Shown here: one piece after another, positions 1 through 5,336 of the stretch
Position numbering within the stretch: the first letter of the stretch is position 1
Layout: each line of letters begins with the position of its first letter
Assembly: GCA_964645555.1 (NCBI GenBank)
Contig: CAZYBP010000062.1
Span: 1-5,336 of the forward strand
Direction: 5' to 3'
DNA length: 5,336 nt
Source: 2-02-FULL-38-15 sp964645555
Lineage (GTDB): Bacteria > Patescibacteriota > Microgenomatia > Daviesbacterales > UBA10151
Program-made: the position numbers and the translations under genes
The notes under the pieces: model-generated
The model's input: the letters and a program-made list of their open reading frames with translations, nothing else
Told to the model about the DNA's origin: nothing
The model's database searches: none

Positions 1-813
1 GCCAATTAAAGTGGGGAGGAAAAAATAAGTAGTGGAGGCAAATTTAGCAAAAACAGCCTGAAAATGAGCAAGAAAATTTGGGCCTTGGGGAGCGGTAGCC
101 CCGATAGCAAATAGCTTCAAAAAACCCTTAAAGTTTAAAAAATCGTGCCGTAAATCAAAGATATAAAGGGGTAAAAATGTGGCTGCAAAAAGTCCTACCC
201 CCAATAAAAGTTCTTTTAAAGGAATTGTTCTCTTTTGCCTAAATAAAAAATACATTGAGAAAATAAACGGAATGAACAGAAAAACCATTTGAAAATGAAG
301 CTGAAGGCCCAGACCCAAAAGAAAAAGGGTCAGTATTATAAATCTTTTTTCTCCCTCAATTATTTTTATCAGTGAAAATAATATGCCAATTACAAAAGGA
401 GGGATGAGCATGGGATTCCAGACAGTAACATCAGGAACTAACGCCCAAAGAAAGGCACCAATTAAAGCAGTCTTTATGCCTGCTATTTTTTTTAAAAAGA
501 GATAAATGATAAAAGTGGTCACTACCCCCAGAATTAAAACAACAGCTCCCAAGCCCAATGGATCCATATTAAACAGAAAGTAAAAGGGGGTTAGGAAATA
601 AAACCAGAAGGGACCTAAAAAAAAGGCATCATCGCTTACCACCCTTGGGCCGATCAGTGTTAGTTTACCCTCCCTTAGTATACGCCAAACTGCCTCTGCA
701 TCCCTGGCCTGATCCCAACCAAACGGCAACCTTAGTTCCAGGTTATAAAACCTGATAAAAAATGCTAACAATAATATGCAAATTAGTAAAATATTCGGCA
801 AAGTTATTTTCAT
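1..813 (-). CDS. GT-C family membrane glycosyltransferase (PMT/ArnT-like), C-terminus beyond the left edge
   Basis: This is an open frame of 271 codons without a stop, starting at ATG 813-811 and running off the left edge, so only the N-terminal part is present. The protein is very hydrophobic: an N-terminal segment at about residues 5-22, a loop, then roughly six or seven further membrane segments (about 64-82, 87-107, 115-128, 134-150, 157-170, 173-191, 202-219). The first extracytoplasmic loop carries GWDQARDAE (residues 32-40, Asp34 and Asp38/Glu40), then LIGPR (53-57) and LGPFWFY (66-72). That is the layout of GT-C enzymes, in which an acidic residue in loop 1 is catalytic. Such enzymes transfer a sugar from a polyprenyl-phosphate carrier to a glycan, lipid or protein on the outer face of the membrane. 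It begins 10 nt after the GH57 stop, so it is the third gene of the operon. No Shine-Dalgarno site precedes it; TTG at 819-817 is a weaker alternative start. Donor and acceptor cannot be inferred. Confidence 0.82.
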   Translation of the reverse strand, partial: MKITLPNILLICILLLAFFIRFYNLELRLPFGWDQARDAEAVWRILREGKLTLIGPRVVSDDAFFLGPFWFYFLTPFYFLFNMDPLGLGAVVLILGVVTTFIIYLFLKKIAGIKTALIGAFLWALVPDVTVWNPMLIPPFVIGILFSLIKIIEGEKRFIILTLFLLGLGLQLHFQMVFLFIPFIFSMYFLFRQKRTIPLKELLLGVGLFAATFLPLYIFDLRHDFLNFKGFLKLFAIGATAPQGPNFLAHFQAVFAKFASTTYFFLPTLIG

Positions 814-823
814 TGTCAAATTT

Positions 824-2185
824 TCAGGCAACTGCTAGTAAAAACCGTGGCTTTTGCAGCTCTGTTGCTTCCCCTAAAAAGCTTTCAATTGCATGAGCGA
901 TAGTTTTTCCAGTACTGGTCGGATCAGGGATATTTTTCATAGAATCCATAAATGTTTGCCAGATCTCCACTGCCTCATCAAATTTACCTGCATCAACTAA
1001 ATGCTCCATTGCCTGCCTTGCGTAGACAATATTAATTCTACCAGCTTTATGGGGATCGGCATGAAAGGTTATACAACTTGTCAGGGCAATTATGGCTGAC
1101 ACTTTGGCGCTGACAAAAGACAACCCAGCATTTGTATTTGGCGGTCCGGGGTTTGTAAAACCATTATCAAACTCAGTAATCATAGTTTGCAAATAATTAT
1201 CTAAATTACTTTTAACTATATCTGTAACAGCCGTATTTACTGCCTGCAAAGCAGCATATAAAGGTTTTTTCCAGGATATATCTTGCCCCTCGGCATCACA
1301 CCAACACTCCCCAAGCCAGCGACCCAAGCCATGAGCACAGCTCCAGGCAGTATTCTCCCTAATTTGTCCTTCGGCCTTTACTTTCTGTAAATCAAGACTA
1401 TTAACGGAGACAGGTTGTATGTGATACTTTGGTAAAGCATGATTTATTAACCAGTCCAAGAAAGCTCCGCCCCAGACAAGATGATGACCAAAAGTCTCAC
1501 CGTCTGTGGCAGTAATAAGAGTATTACCATTGTGCAATCTGCCCAATGCAGGTAATACTTCATTTTCTGCAAAAACAAAAGCATTATACCTTTGTTTGCT
1601 AAACCCTAAAGCGCCCGAGAGAGGCCGGTCAAAAGGCAGGGCAGTGATTTGTTTTTCATGCGAGAGTTTAATGCGGGTTAATGTATTATCTGCCTGCTCA
1701 CCTCCCGGCAGTATAATTTGTTCCGGAGCACAAAGGAAACCTTCGATTTTAAATTTTGCCAAAACTTCTAAAGTTTCCGTGTCTATTGCAGTTTCGGGCA
1801 ACCAGATAAAGCGCGGTCTTTTACCTGTCAGTTTTACAAATTGCCATATTCCGGCTCCCACATTCATTACTTTATCTTCATAGTCCAAATCAGGTACTAA
1901 ATCATGAGAGAATGTTCCCGCTGCCCCATTTTCAGCAAGATGTGCCCTCATATAATCGGCTGTAGCGGGATTAAGCCTTTCCAGGGCTTTATAAAGAGTA
2001 GGATAAACACCATAGGAAATTTTTGACCATAAATCCATTCTTGCCAAAGGACCATAACATTCACCGTTAATTATGGCGGTCCAATTTTTACCTTGAGGGT
2101 CTGTCTGAATCTGCTTTATTTTGTCATGGCTGCCTTCTCTTGGGGGTTGATAACAATGAGCATATAGAACAAATTCAACGCTCAT
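824..2185 (-). CDS. Glycoside hydrolase family 57 protein (COG1449, DUF3536-type alpha-amylase/glucanotransferase-like)
   Basis: A 453-residue soluble protein with no signal peptide or membrane segment, so it should act in the cytoplasm. GH57 motifs appear in order: an HQP-type motif AHCYQPPRE near the N-terminus (residues 9-17), NGECY (40-44), WLPETA (128-133) with Glu131 as predicted nucleophile, ATDGETFGHH (226-235) with Asp228 as predicted acid/base, and SCAHGLGRW (282-290). The C-terminal helical part (about 303-450), including ALTSCITFHAD (367-377), resembles the DUF3536 region found in COG1449 proteins, but many of those are much longer, so this is a compact form. Family enzymes act by a retaining mechanism on alpha-glucans; the substrate of this subgroup is not firmly known. 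The gene is second in the operon, 18 nt after the GalT-like gene and in the same frame, and 10 nt before the GT-C gene. ATG 2185-2183 is the first start after the upstream stop. There is no clear ribosome site. Family call strong, exact activity open. Confidence 0.93.
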   Translation of the reverse strand: MSVEFVLYAHCYQPPREGSHDKIKQIQTDPQGKNWTAIINGECYGPLARMDLWSKISYGVYPTLYKALERLNPATADYMRAHLAENGAAGTFSHDLVPDLDYEDKVMNVGAGIWQFVKLTGKRPRFIWLPETAIDTETLEVLAKFKIEGFLCAPEQIILPGGEQADNTLTRIKLSHEKQITALPFDRPLSGALGFSKQRYNAFVFAENEVLPALGRLHNGNTLITATDGETFGHHLVWGGAFLDWLINHALPKYHIQPVSVNSLDLQKVKAEGQIRENTAWSCAHGLGRWLGECWCDAEGQDISWKKPLYAALQAVNTAVTDIVKSNLDNYLQTMITEFDNGFTNPGPPNTNAGLSFVSAKVSAIIALTSCITFHADPHKAGRINIVYARQAMEHLVDAGKFDEAVEIWQTFMDSMKNIPDPTSTGKTIAHAIESFLGEATELQKPRFLLAVA

Positions 2186-2203
2186 AGGGATATAACTCGC
2201 ACT

Positions 2204-3418
2204 TTATGCAGCTTTCGCTAATTTACTTATTTGTCTTAAATATTCAGCAAATGAGACAGATAATTTCACTTGGTCTGCTGCAACGACAGGTGCGAAAAAC
2301 GTTTCCATAGCACCCATATCTGCAGTCTTAACATCTTCGGAACCTCGATCTACTGTACGTGCATAAGGGAAAAAATTATGCCATTTGTCTGCCTCTTGTT
2401 TTGAACGCAATTCCATCGGTCGCATATAAATAGCCATATTAAAACTTGTTACATTGAATACTTTCCTTTGCCAGTCGATTACAGCATAGATTGCTGCCGA
2501 TAAATCCCCGTTGGGTAAAGGATTTCCATCATTAGCATAAATTGTTACTCCTTTTTCTTTCGCTGGAGTCAGATCAAATATGGCGTGTGCTGAACCTAAA
2601 TCATGAACTAAGCCAAGCGGTCTTAAACAGTAAGCCACTTCATCAGGATAAGGATAGCCGTTTAGAAACTGATAATAACCCATACGATCCCTCAAATCTC
2701 TAGCCTTTGGAAGTGGCCGGCCTTCTGCTAACATCACCTGCAAGTGAGGGTGAAAGACCGAGCTGCCAGCTCTTGGCAATATATTGGCGATCATTATCGG
2801 GTAATTAGCTTCCGGATTAAGCCTATGGTTCTCTATTAACCACTCATTTCCTGTTTGGATCATATCAATAAACACCTCCTCTGTTAATTTCAAGGGATCG
2901 TGGATATTCCTTGGTATGACTAATCCATGACGAGCCATATAAGGACCAGGGTTTTCAGCCGTATAGGAATGCTCACTCATTATTCTACCGAAACTACCTT
3001 TAGGTGTTCTGTTTTCTAAATTCTCTGGACAAAAATCGCAGTTAGCCGACAAATTCTTATCTTGAAGAACTTTAATTTGATCTCCAGAATTAAGCTGGAT
3101 AGGACGCTTGGCCCGTAAAGGACTAAATAGTGCTGCCGCACCCAAAACTAAATCTTCAACAGTGAGCGCACGACGAAGGTATAAATCCTCTAATGGAATA
3201 CCAAATCTTCTATTTAGGTATGCCGGAGCCTCATCAGATGAATATTCCATTGGAGCTTCCGTGAGGCTTAAGGTAAAAATCCTGTTGAAAACTCTTCGTT
3301 GATCATCTGACAAAACCTCCCTTACTAAATTTGGTAGTTGTAGAATCGATCTTTCAGGGAAAATATCTTGTGGAACTTGAGTACTCGATAGCATTCCTAA
3401 AGCTTCAGCCGTTGCCAT
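2204..3418 (-). CDS. GalT-like nucleotidyltransferase/phosphorylase (HIT superfamily) with N-terminal extension
   Basis: A 404-residue soluble protein resembling galactose-1-phosphate uridylyltransferase. The central region holds CDFCP (Cys127, Cys130), NIHDPLKLTEE (His173), and AGSSVFHPHLQVML (217-230) with the His-Pro-His-x-Gln signature. By analogy with E. coli GalT, Cys127, Cys130, His173 and His223 would bind zinc, His225 would carry the covalent nucleotidyl group, and Gln227 would bind phosphate. The second half (about 290-395, including FNVTSFNMAIYMRP) looks like the second, degenerate HIT-like domain. The pair CxxC sits at 127-130 rather than near residue 50 as in E. coli GalT, so about 75 extra N-terminal residues are present. 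GalT exchanges UMP between UDP-glucose and galactose-1-phosphate; relatives are ADP-glucose or diadenosine tetraphosphate phosphorylases. Location next to GH57 makes a glucan-linked role (glucose-1-phosphate and nucleotide-glucose) plausible, but this is inference. First gene of the operon, directly behind a TTGACA promoter, with a short leader and no Shine-Dalgarno site. Confidence 0.86.
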   Translation of the reverse strand: MATAEALGMLSSTQVPQDIFPERSILQLPNLVREVLSDDQRRVFNRIFTLSLTEAPMEYSSDEAPAYLNRRFGIPLEDLYLRRALTVEDLVLGAAALFSPLRAKRPIQLNSGDQIKVLQDKNLSANCDFCPENLENRTPKGSFGRIMSEHSYTAENPGPYMARHGLVIPRNIHDPLKLTEEVFIDMIQTGNEWLIENHRLNPEANYPIMIANILPRAGSSVFHPHLQVMLAEGRPLPKARDLRDRMGYYQFLNGYPYPDEVAYCLRPLGLVHDLGSAHAIFDLTPAKEKGVTIYANDGNPLPNGDLSAAIYAVIDWQRKVFNVTSFNMAIYMRPMELRSKQEADKWHNFFPYARTVDRGSEDVKTADMGAMETFFAPVVAADQVKLSVSFAEYLRQISKLAKAA

Positions 3419-3437
3419 ATTTTATGTGGGCTTTACC

Positions 3438-3465
3438 ATATTACAACCCTACAACTTTTTGTCAA
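3438..3465 (-). promoter_or_regulatory. Predicted sigma70-type promoter of the GalT-like/GH57/GT-C operon
   Basis: On the minus strand a perfect -35 box TTGACA (3465-3460) is followed after 16 nt by TAATAT (3443-3438), four of six matches to the -10 consensus; TATGGT (3440-3435, 19-nt spacing) is a weaker alternative. The predicted transcription start near 3431 lies only about a dozen nucleotides before the ATG at 3418. The -35 overlaps that of the divergent thpR promoter. Confidence 0.55.
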
Positions 3466-3488
3466 GGGTATTGGAAAAATGATAAACT
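3459..3488 (+). promoter_or_regulatory. Predicted sigma70-type promoter of thpR, overlapping the divergent operon promoter
   Basis: TTGTCA (3459-3464, five of six matches to the -35 consensus) is followed after 18 nt by TAAACT (3483-3488, four of six matches to -10). A start near 3495 would leave a leader of about 11 nt before the thpR ATG at 3506. The -35 lies in the heptamer TTGTCAA, whose other strand supplies TTGACA for the opposite promoter, so the two polymerase sites should exclude each other. Confidence 0.4.
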
Positions 3489-3505
3489 AAAATGGATTTA
3501 TCGAT

Positions 3506-4063
3506 ATGCGCTTTTTTATAGCCTTAGAGATAACAAATGAGAATTTGGCTCAGATTCAACAAATTCAACAGAGTTTGAGTAATTTAATCCCTCAGGCTAA
3601 ATTAACCAATCCGGATAAACTTCACCTGACTTTGGCCTTTATCGGTGAACAACCGGACTATTTAAAAACCCATTTAATAGAGGTTTTAAATAAAGCAGTT
3701 GAAGGAATTTCCCGCTTTTCAATTACCCCAAGTTACATTAACGCCTTTCCAAACCTGCATAATCCTCATGTTCTCTGGCTTGGGGTAAACGGCCAGATTG
3801 ATAAACTAATTATTATCCAGCAAAGGCTGACGGATAATTTGGCTGATTTGCATCTACCTCTGGACACCCGTCCATTTACCCCTCATATCACTATTGCCAA
3901 ATTAAACAATACTACTATCTCCCACAAAACAGCAGAAGAATTAAGGCAATTAATGAATAGAGAGTTTATACCAATGATTATCTCCTCAATCAAACTCTTT
4001 GAATCTGTTCCTGAAGGAGGGCTGCATCAACATAACACCCTAGCTGAAATACAGTTGAAATAA
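3506..4063 (+). CDS. thpR: RNA 2',3'-cyclic phosphodiesterase (2'-5' RNA ligase family, LigT/ThpR)
   Basis: A 185-residue protein of the usual length for ThpR. It opens with MRFFIALEI, the typical first strand of the 2H phosphoesterase fold. It carries both signature HxT motifs: HLTL at residues 40-43 and HITI at 127-130, whose two histidines act as general base and acid. The FIGEQP stretch after the first motif and the C-terminal strand around SIKLFES also fit the family. These cytoplasmic enzymes open RNA 2',3'-cyclic phosphates to 2'-phosphates and can reversibly join tRNA halves by a 2'-5' bond in vitro; the physiological role in bacteria is unclear. ATG 3506 is chosen because the in-frame ATG at 3479 is followed by a stop after two codons and the family start matches. 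No Shine-Dalgarno site is seen. It is a single-gene unit, divergent from the sugar operon, and its TAA abuts the TAA of the convergent kinase gene with no gap. Confidence 0.95.
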   Translation: MRFFIALEITNENLAQIQQIQQSLSNLIPQAKLTNPDKLHLTLAFIGEQPDYLKTHLIEVLNKAVEGISRFSITPSYINAFPNLHNPHVLWLGVNGQIDKLIIIQQRLTDNLADLHLPLDTRPFTPHITIAKLNNTTISHKTAEELRQLMNREFIPMIISSIKLFESVPEGGLHQHNTLAEIQLK

Positions 4064-5233
4064 TTATTTTGCTCTAGGTAATTTGATGATAAATTTTGTC
4101 CCCTTTGGCTTATTGTCTTCTACCCAAATTTGCCCGCCGTATCTTTCTATGGTTTTTTTGGATATATAAAGACCTAAACCCGAATTGCCTGTTTTGCCAA
4201 ATTTAAATCCTTCTGTAAAAAGTTTGGCCTTAGTTTTATTCGGTATACCTACCCCTTTATCTGACAAGGAAATTTGTACAGACTCTTTGTCTTTTTTGAT
4301 TTCTACCTGCACTTCATTTGCCCCGCCATGAATTAAGGCATTTCTGACAATATTTTCTATTACGGAAACTAGAGCCTCGTCTGCCAGTACTTTGCCTCCC
4401 CCCTCAATTTTAAATTTCATGGATAAAAAGTGCTTAGAAACTTCTCTTATAACTTTTTTAACTGAATAAGGTTTAAGTGGGGCGCCATATGAAACTGCAG
4501 ATTCTAAATCTCTCATCTTGCGGATAAAATTCACACTACGCTCTACAATACTTACTGCATCCCAAAGTACTTCCATACCCTTTTTCTTATTTAAATAAAA
4601 GTCCAAATCCAGCTTCATCACTGTCAAGTCATTTAAGATATCATGCCTGATGGTTTTATTTATTAGTCTTAAGGCTTCGTTAAGCTCAACTATCCTTTGT
4701 TCTGCTTGTCTTCTTGCCTCCAATGCAGTACTTAGCTCATGCATGTTAAGTTCAAGTTCTGCCCATGAGGCCAAGCTTTTAAGTAACGCTTGTTTTTGAT
4801 TATCAAATTTTTTAGGTTTAAAATCCTTAATACAAAACACTCCCACTCTCTGGCCATCTGCTGACTTTAAGGGCACTCCGGCGTAAAAATTAATATAAGG
4901 CTTACCACTCACCATTGGGTTTTTGGCAAATCTTGGATCTTTTTTAGTATCAGGGACAATTAAAATCTCCTCTGATACTAAGGCGTGGCCGCAAAAGGAA
5001 ATTGCTCTTTTACCCTCTCTTTTTGGCAAACCCTGACAAGATTTAAACCATTCCCGGTGAGAATCAACTAAAGTAACCGTGGAAACAGGAACATTAAATA
5101 AAGATAAAGCAAGACGCGTAATCCGGTCAAACCTCTCTTCAGTCGGCGTATCCAGTAATCCTAAGGCATATAAAGACTCAAGCCTTTTATTCTCATTTTC
5201 AGGTATTGGTGCTGCAAGGAAATCTTTTTTCAT
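4064..5233 (-). CDS. Soluble GAF-domain sensor histidine kinase
   Basis: About 389 residues from ATG 5233-5231 (392 if the TTG at 5242-5240 is used, which sets the numbering here). A conserved N-terminal stretch (ENKRLESLYALGLLDTP, 17-33) leads into a GAF domain (about 35-165) with REWFKS, SFCGHAL and YAGVPL, a type common in bacterial sensors. A charged coiled-coil linker follows (about 165-195), then a dimerisation/phosphoacceptor helix with RHDILND, His200 being the phosphorylation site. The HATPase_c domain (about 275-390) has the N-box ENIVRNALIH (296-305), G1 DKGVGI (328-333) and G2 GNSGLGL (352-358), all intact. There is no membrane segment or signal peptide, so it should sense a cytoplasmic small molecule or redox state; the ligand is unknown. 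The HDxxN H-box resembles that of archaeal-type kinases rather than the usual HExRTP. No response regulator is in the window. I prefer the ATG because the predicted promoter would start transcription at about the TTG. Confidence 0.92.
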   Translation of the reverse strand: MKKDFLAAPIPENENKRLESLYALGLLDTPTEERFDRITRLALSLFNVPVSTVTLVDSHREWFKSCQGLPKREGKRAISFCGHALVSEEILIVPDTKKDPRFAKNPMVSGKPYINFYAGVPLKSADGQRVGVFCIKDFKPKKFDNQKQALLKSLASWAELELNMHELSTALEARRQAEQRIVELNEALRLINKTIRHDILNDLTVMKLDLDFYLNKKKGMEVLWDAVSIVERSVNFIRKMRDLESAVSYGAPLKPYSVKKVIREVSKHFLSMKFKIEGGGKVLADEALVSVIENIVRNALIHGGANEVQVEIKKDKESVQISLSDKGVGIPNKTKAKLFTEGFKFGKTGNSGLGLYISKKTIERYGGQIWVEDNKPKGTKFIIKLPRAK

Positions 5234-5248
5234 TGTTTTCAACTGGGT

Positions 5249-5277
5249 AGATTACCTTGTCGGCACACTTATGTCAA
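5249..5277 (-). promoter_or_regulatory. Predicted promoter of the GAF histidine kinase gene
   Basis: On the minus strand TTGACA (5277-5272) is followed after an ideal 17 nt by TAATCT (5254-5249), a poor -10 with three of six matches. Transcription would start near 5242, giving a leader of about 9 nt before ATG 5233. The spacer contains AAGG (5258-5255), which would be a ribosome site only if transcription began further upstream. The perfect -35 and the same geometry as the other two promoters are the main support. Confidence 0.4.
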
Positions 5278-5304
5278 ATTGATGTACTGGAACCCTAGAT
5301 ACCG

Positions 5305-5326
5305 TACACCACTCCTTTCTGGTGTA
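5305..5326. other. Perfect 7-bp inverted repeat upstream of the kinase promoter
   Basis: TACACCA (5305-5311) and TGGTGTA (5320-5326) are exact reverse complements around an 8-nt loop. Neither strand has a T-run after the stem, so an intrinsic terminator is unlikely. On the minus strand the loop reads GAAAGGAG, but no open frame follows. It lies about 27 nt upstream of the predicted -35 of the kinase gene, where a regulator-binding site would be possible. The rest of the right-hand non-coding stretch (5278-5336) shows no gene. Confidence 0.4.
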
Positions 5327-5336
5327 AATAATTTGT

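Noticed and set aside
814..819. TTGACA immediately before the GT-C start, as a possible internal promoter -35
   Set aside because: Only poor -10 candidates lie at the right spacing, inside the coding sequence, so transcripts would lack the start codon.
1506..1883. Open frame of 125 codons on the plus strand inside the GH57 gene
   Set aside because: It is antisense to a strongly supported gene with clear motifs, and its translation shows no recognisable domain or natural composition.
3108..3302. Plus-strand open frame of 64 codons within the GalT-like gene
   Set aside because: Antisense shadow of a well-supported coding region; no ribosome site and no recognisable features.
3331..3540. Plus-strand open frame of 69 codons across the GalT-like start and the divergent promoter region
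   Set aside because: It overlaps the 5' ends of two supported genes and the promoter region, and its translation looks like read-through of non-coding DNA.
4064..4100. Search for an intrinsic terminator between the convergent thpR and kinase genes
   Set aside because: No GC-rich stem with a following T-run was found on either strand.
5079..5282. Plus-strand open frame of 67 codons over the kinase N-terminus and upstream region
   Set aside because: Antisense to the conserved GAF-type N-terminus and to the predicted kinase promoter; no independent support.
5285..5336. Possible tRNA-like T-arm (GGTTCCA) on the minus strand near the right edge
   Set aside because: The flanking bases do not pair as a T-stem, the loop lacks the conserved purine and pyrimidine pattern, and no anticodon arm or acceptor stem can be drawn.
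1..5336. Possibility of a defence, CRISPR or mobile-element system
   Set aside because: No direct-repeat array, transposase, integrase, terminal inverted repeats or nuclease motifs are visible; all five genes fall in metabolic, RNA-processing or signalling families.

Overview
The window carries five protein genes on AT-rich DNA, packed with almost no spare sequence and with no RNA genes, mobile elements or CRISPR visible. UGA is used as a normal stop (at 824-826), so the standard bacterial code applies. The leftmost gene encodes a GT-C membrane glycosyltransferase with a first-loop motif (GWDQARDAE, followed by LIGPR) that I associate with Patescibacteria/Microgenomates (CPR) genomes. The compact layout, low GC and lack of Shine-Dalgarno sites fit such an organism, but lineage is an inference only.

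Layout: on the minus strand, reading right to left from a promoter at about 3465-3438, lies a three-gene carbohydrate operon. It holds a GalT-like HIT-superfamily nucleotidyltransferase/phosphorylase (3418-2204), a cytoplasmic GH57 glycoside hydrolase of the COG1449/DUF3536 type (2185-824), and the GT-C glycosyltransferase (813 to beyond the left edge). Gaps are 18 and 10 nt. Diverging from the same 87-nt intergenic region on the plus strand is thpR (RNA 2',3'-cyclic phosphodiesterase, 3506-4063). thpR ends exactly against the stop of a convergent minus-strand gene for a soluble GAF-domain histidine kinase (5233-4064). The last ~100 nt hold the kinase promoter and a small perfect hairpin.

How the genes may work together: the operon suggests a pathway in which an intracellular alpha-glucan or oligosaccharide is cut or rearranged (GH57), sugar-1-phosphate and nucleotide-sugar are interconverted (GalT-like), and a sugar is transferred outside the membrane from a lipid carrier (GT-C). 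That linkage rests on co-transcription and family chemistry; no substrate can be read from the sequence. thpR and the kinase look like independent single-gene units.

I do not see a clear undescribed system. The points most worth a second look are the GalT-like/GH57/GT-C operon and the roughly 75-residue N-terminal extension of the GalT-like protein. Others are the shared palindromic -35 element of the divergent promoters, the consistent pattern of very short leaders without Shine-Dalgarno sites, and the shared TAATTA double stop.
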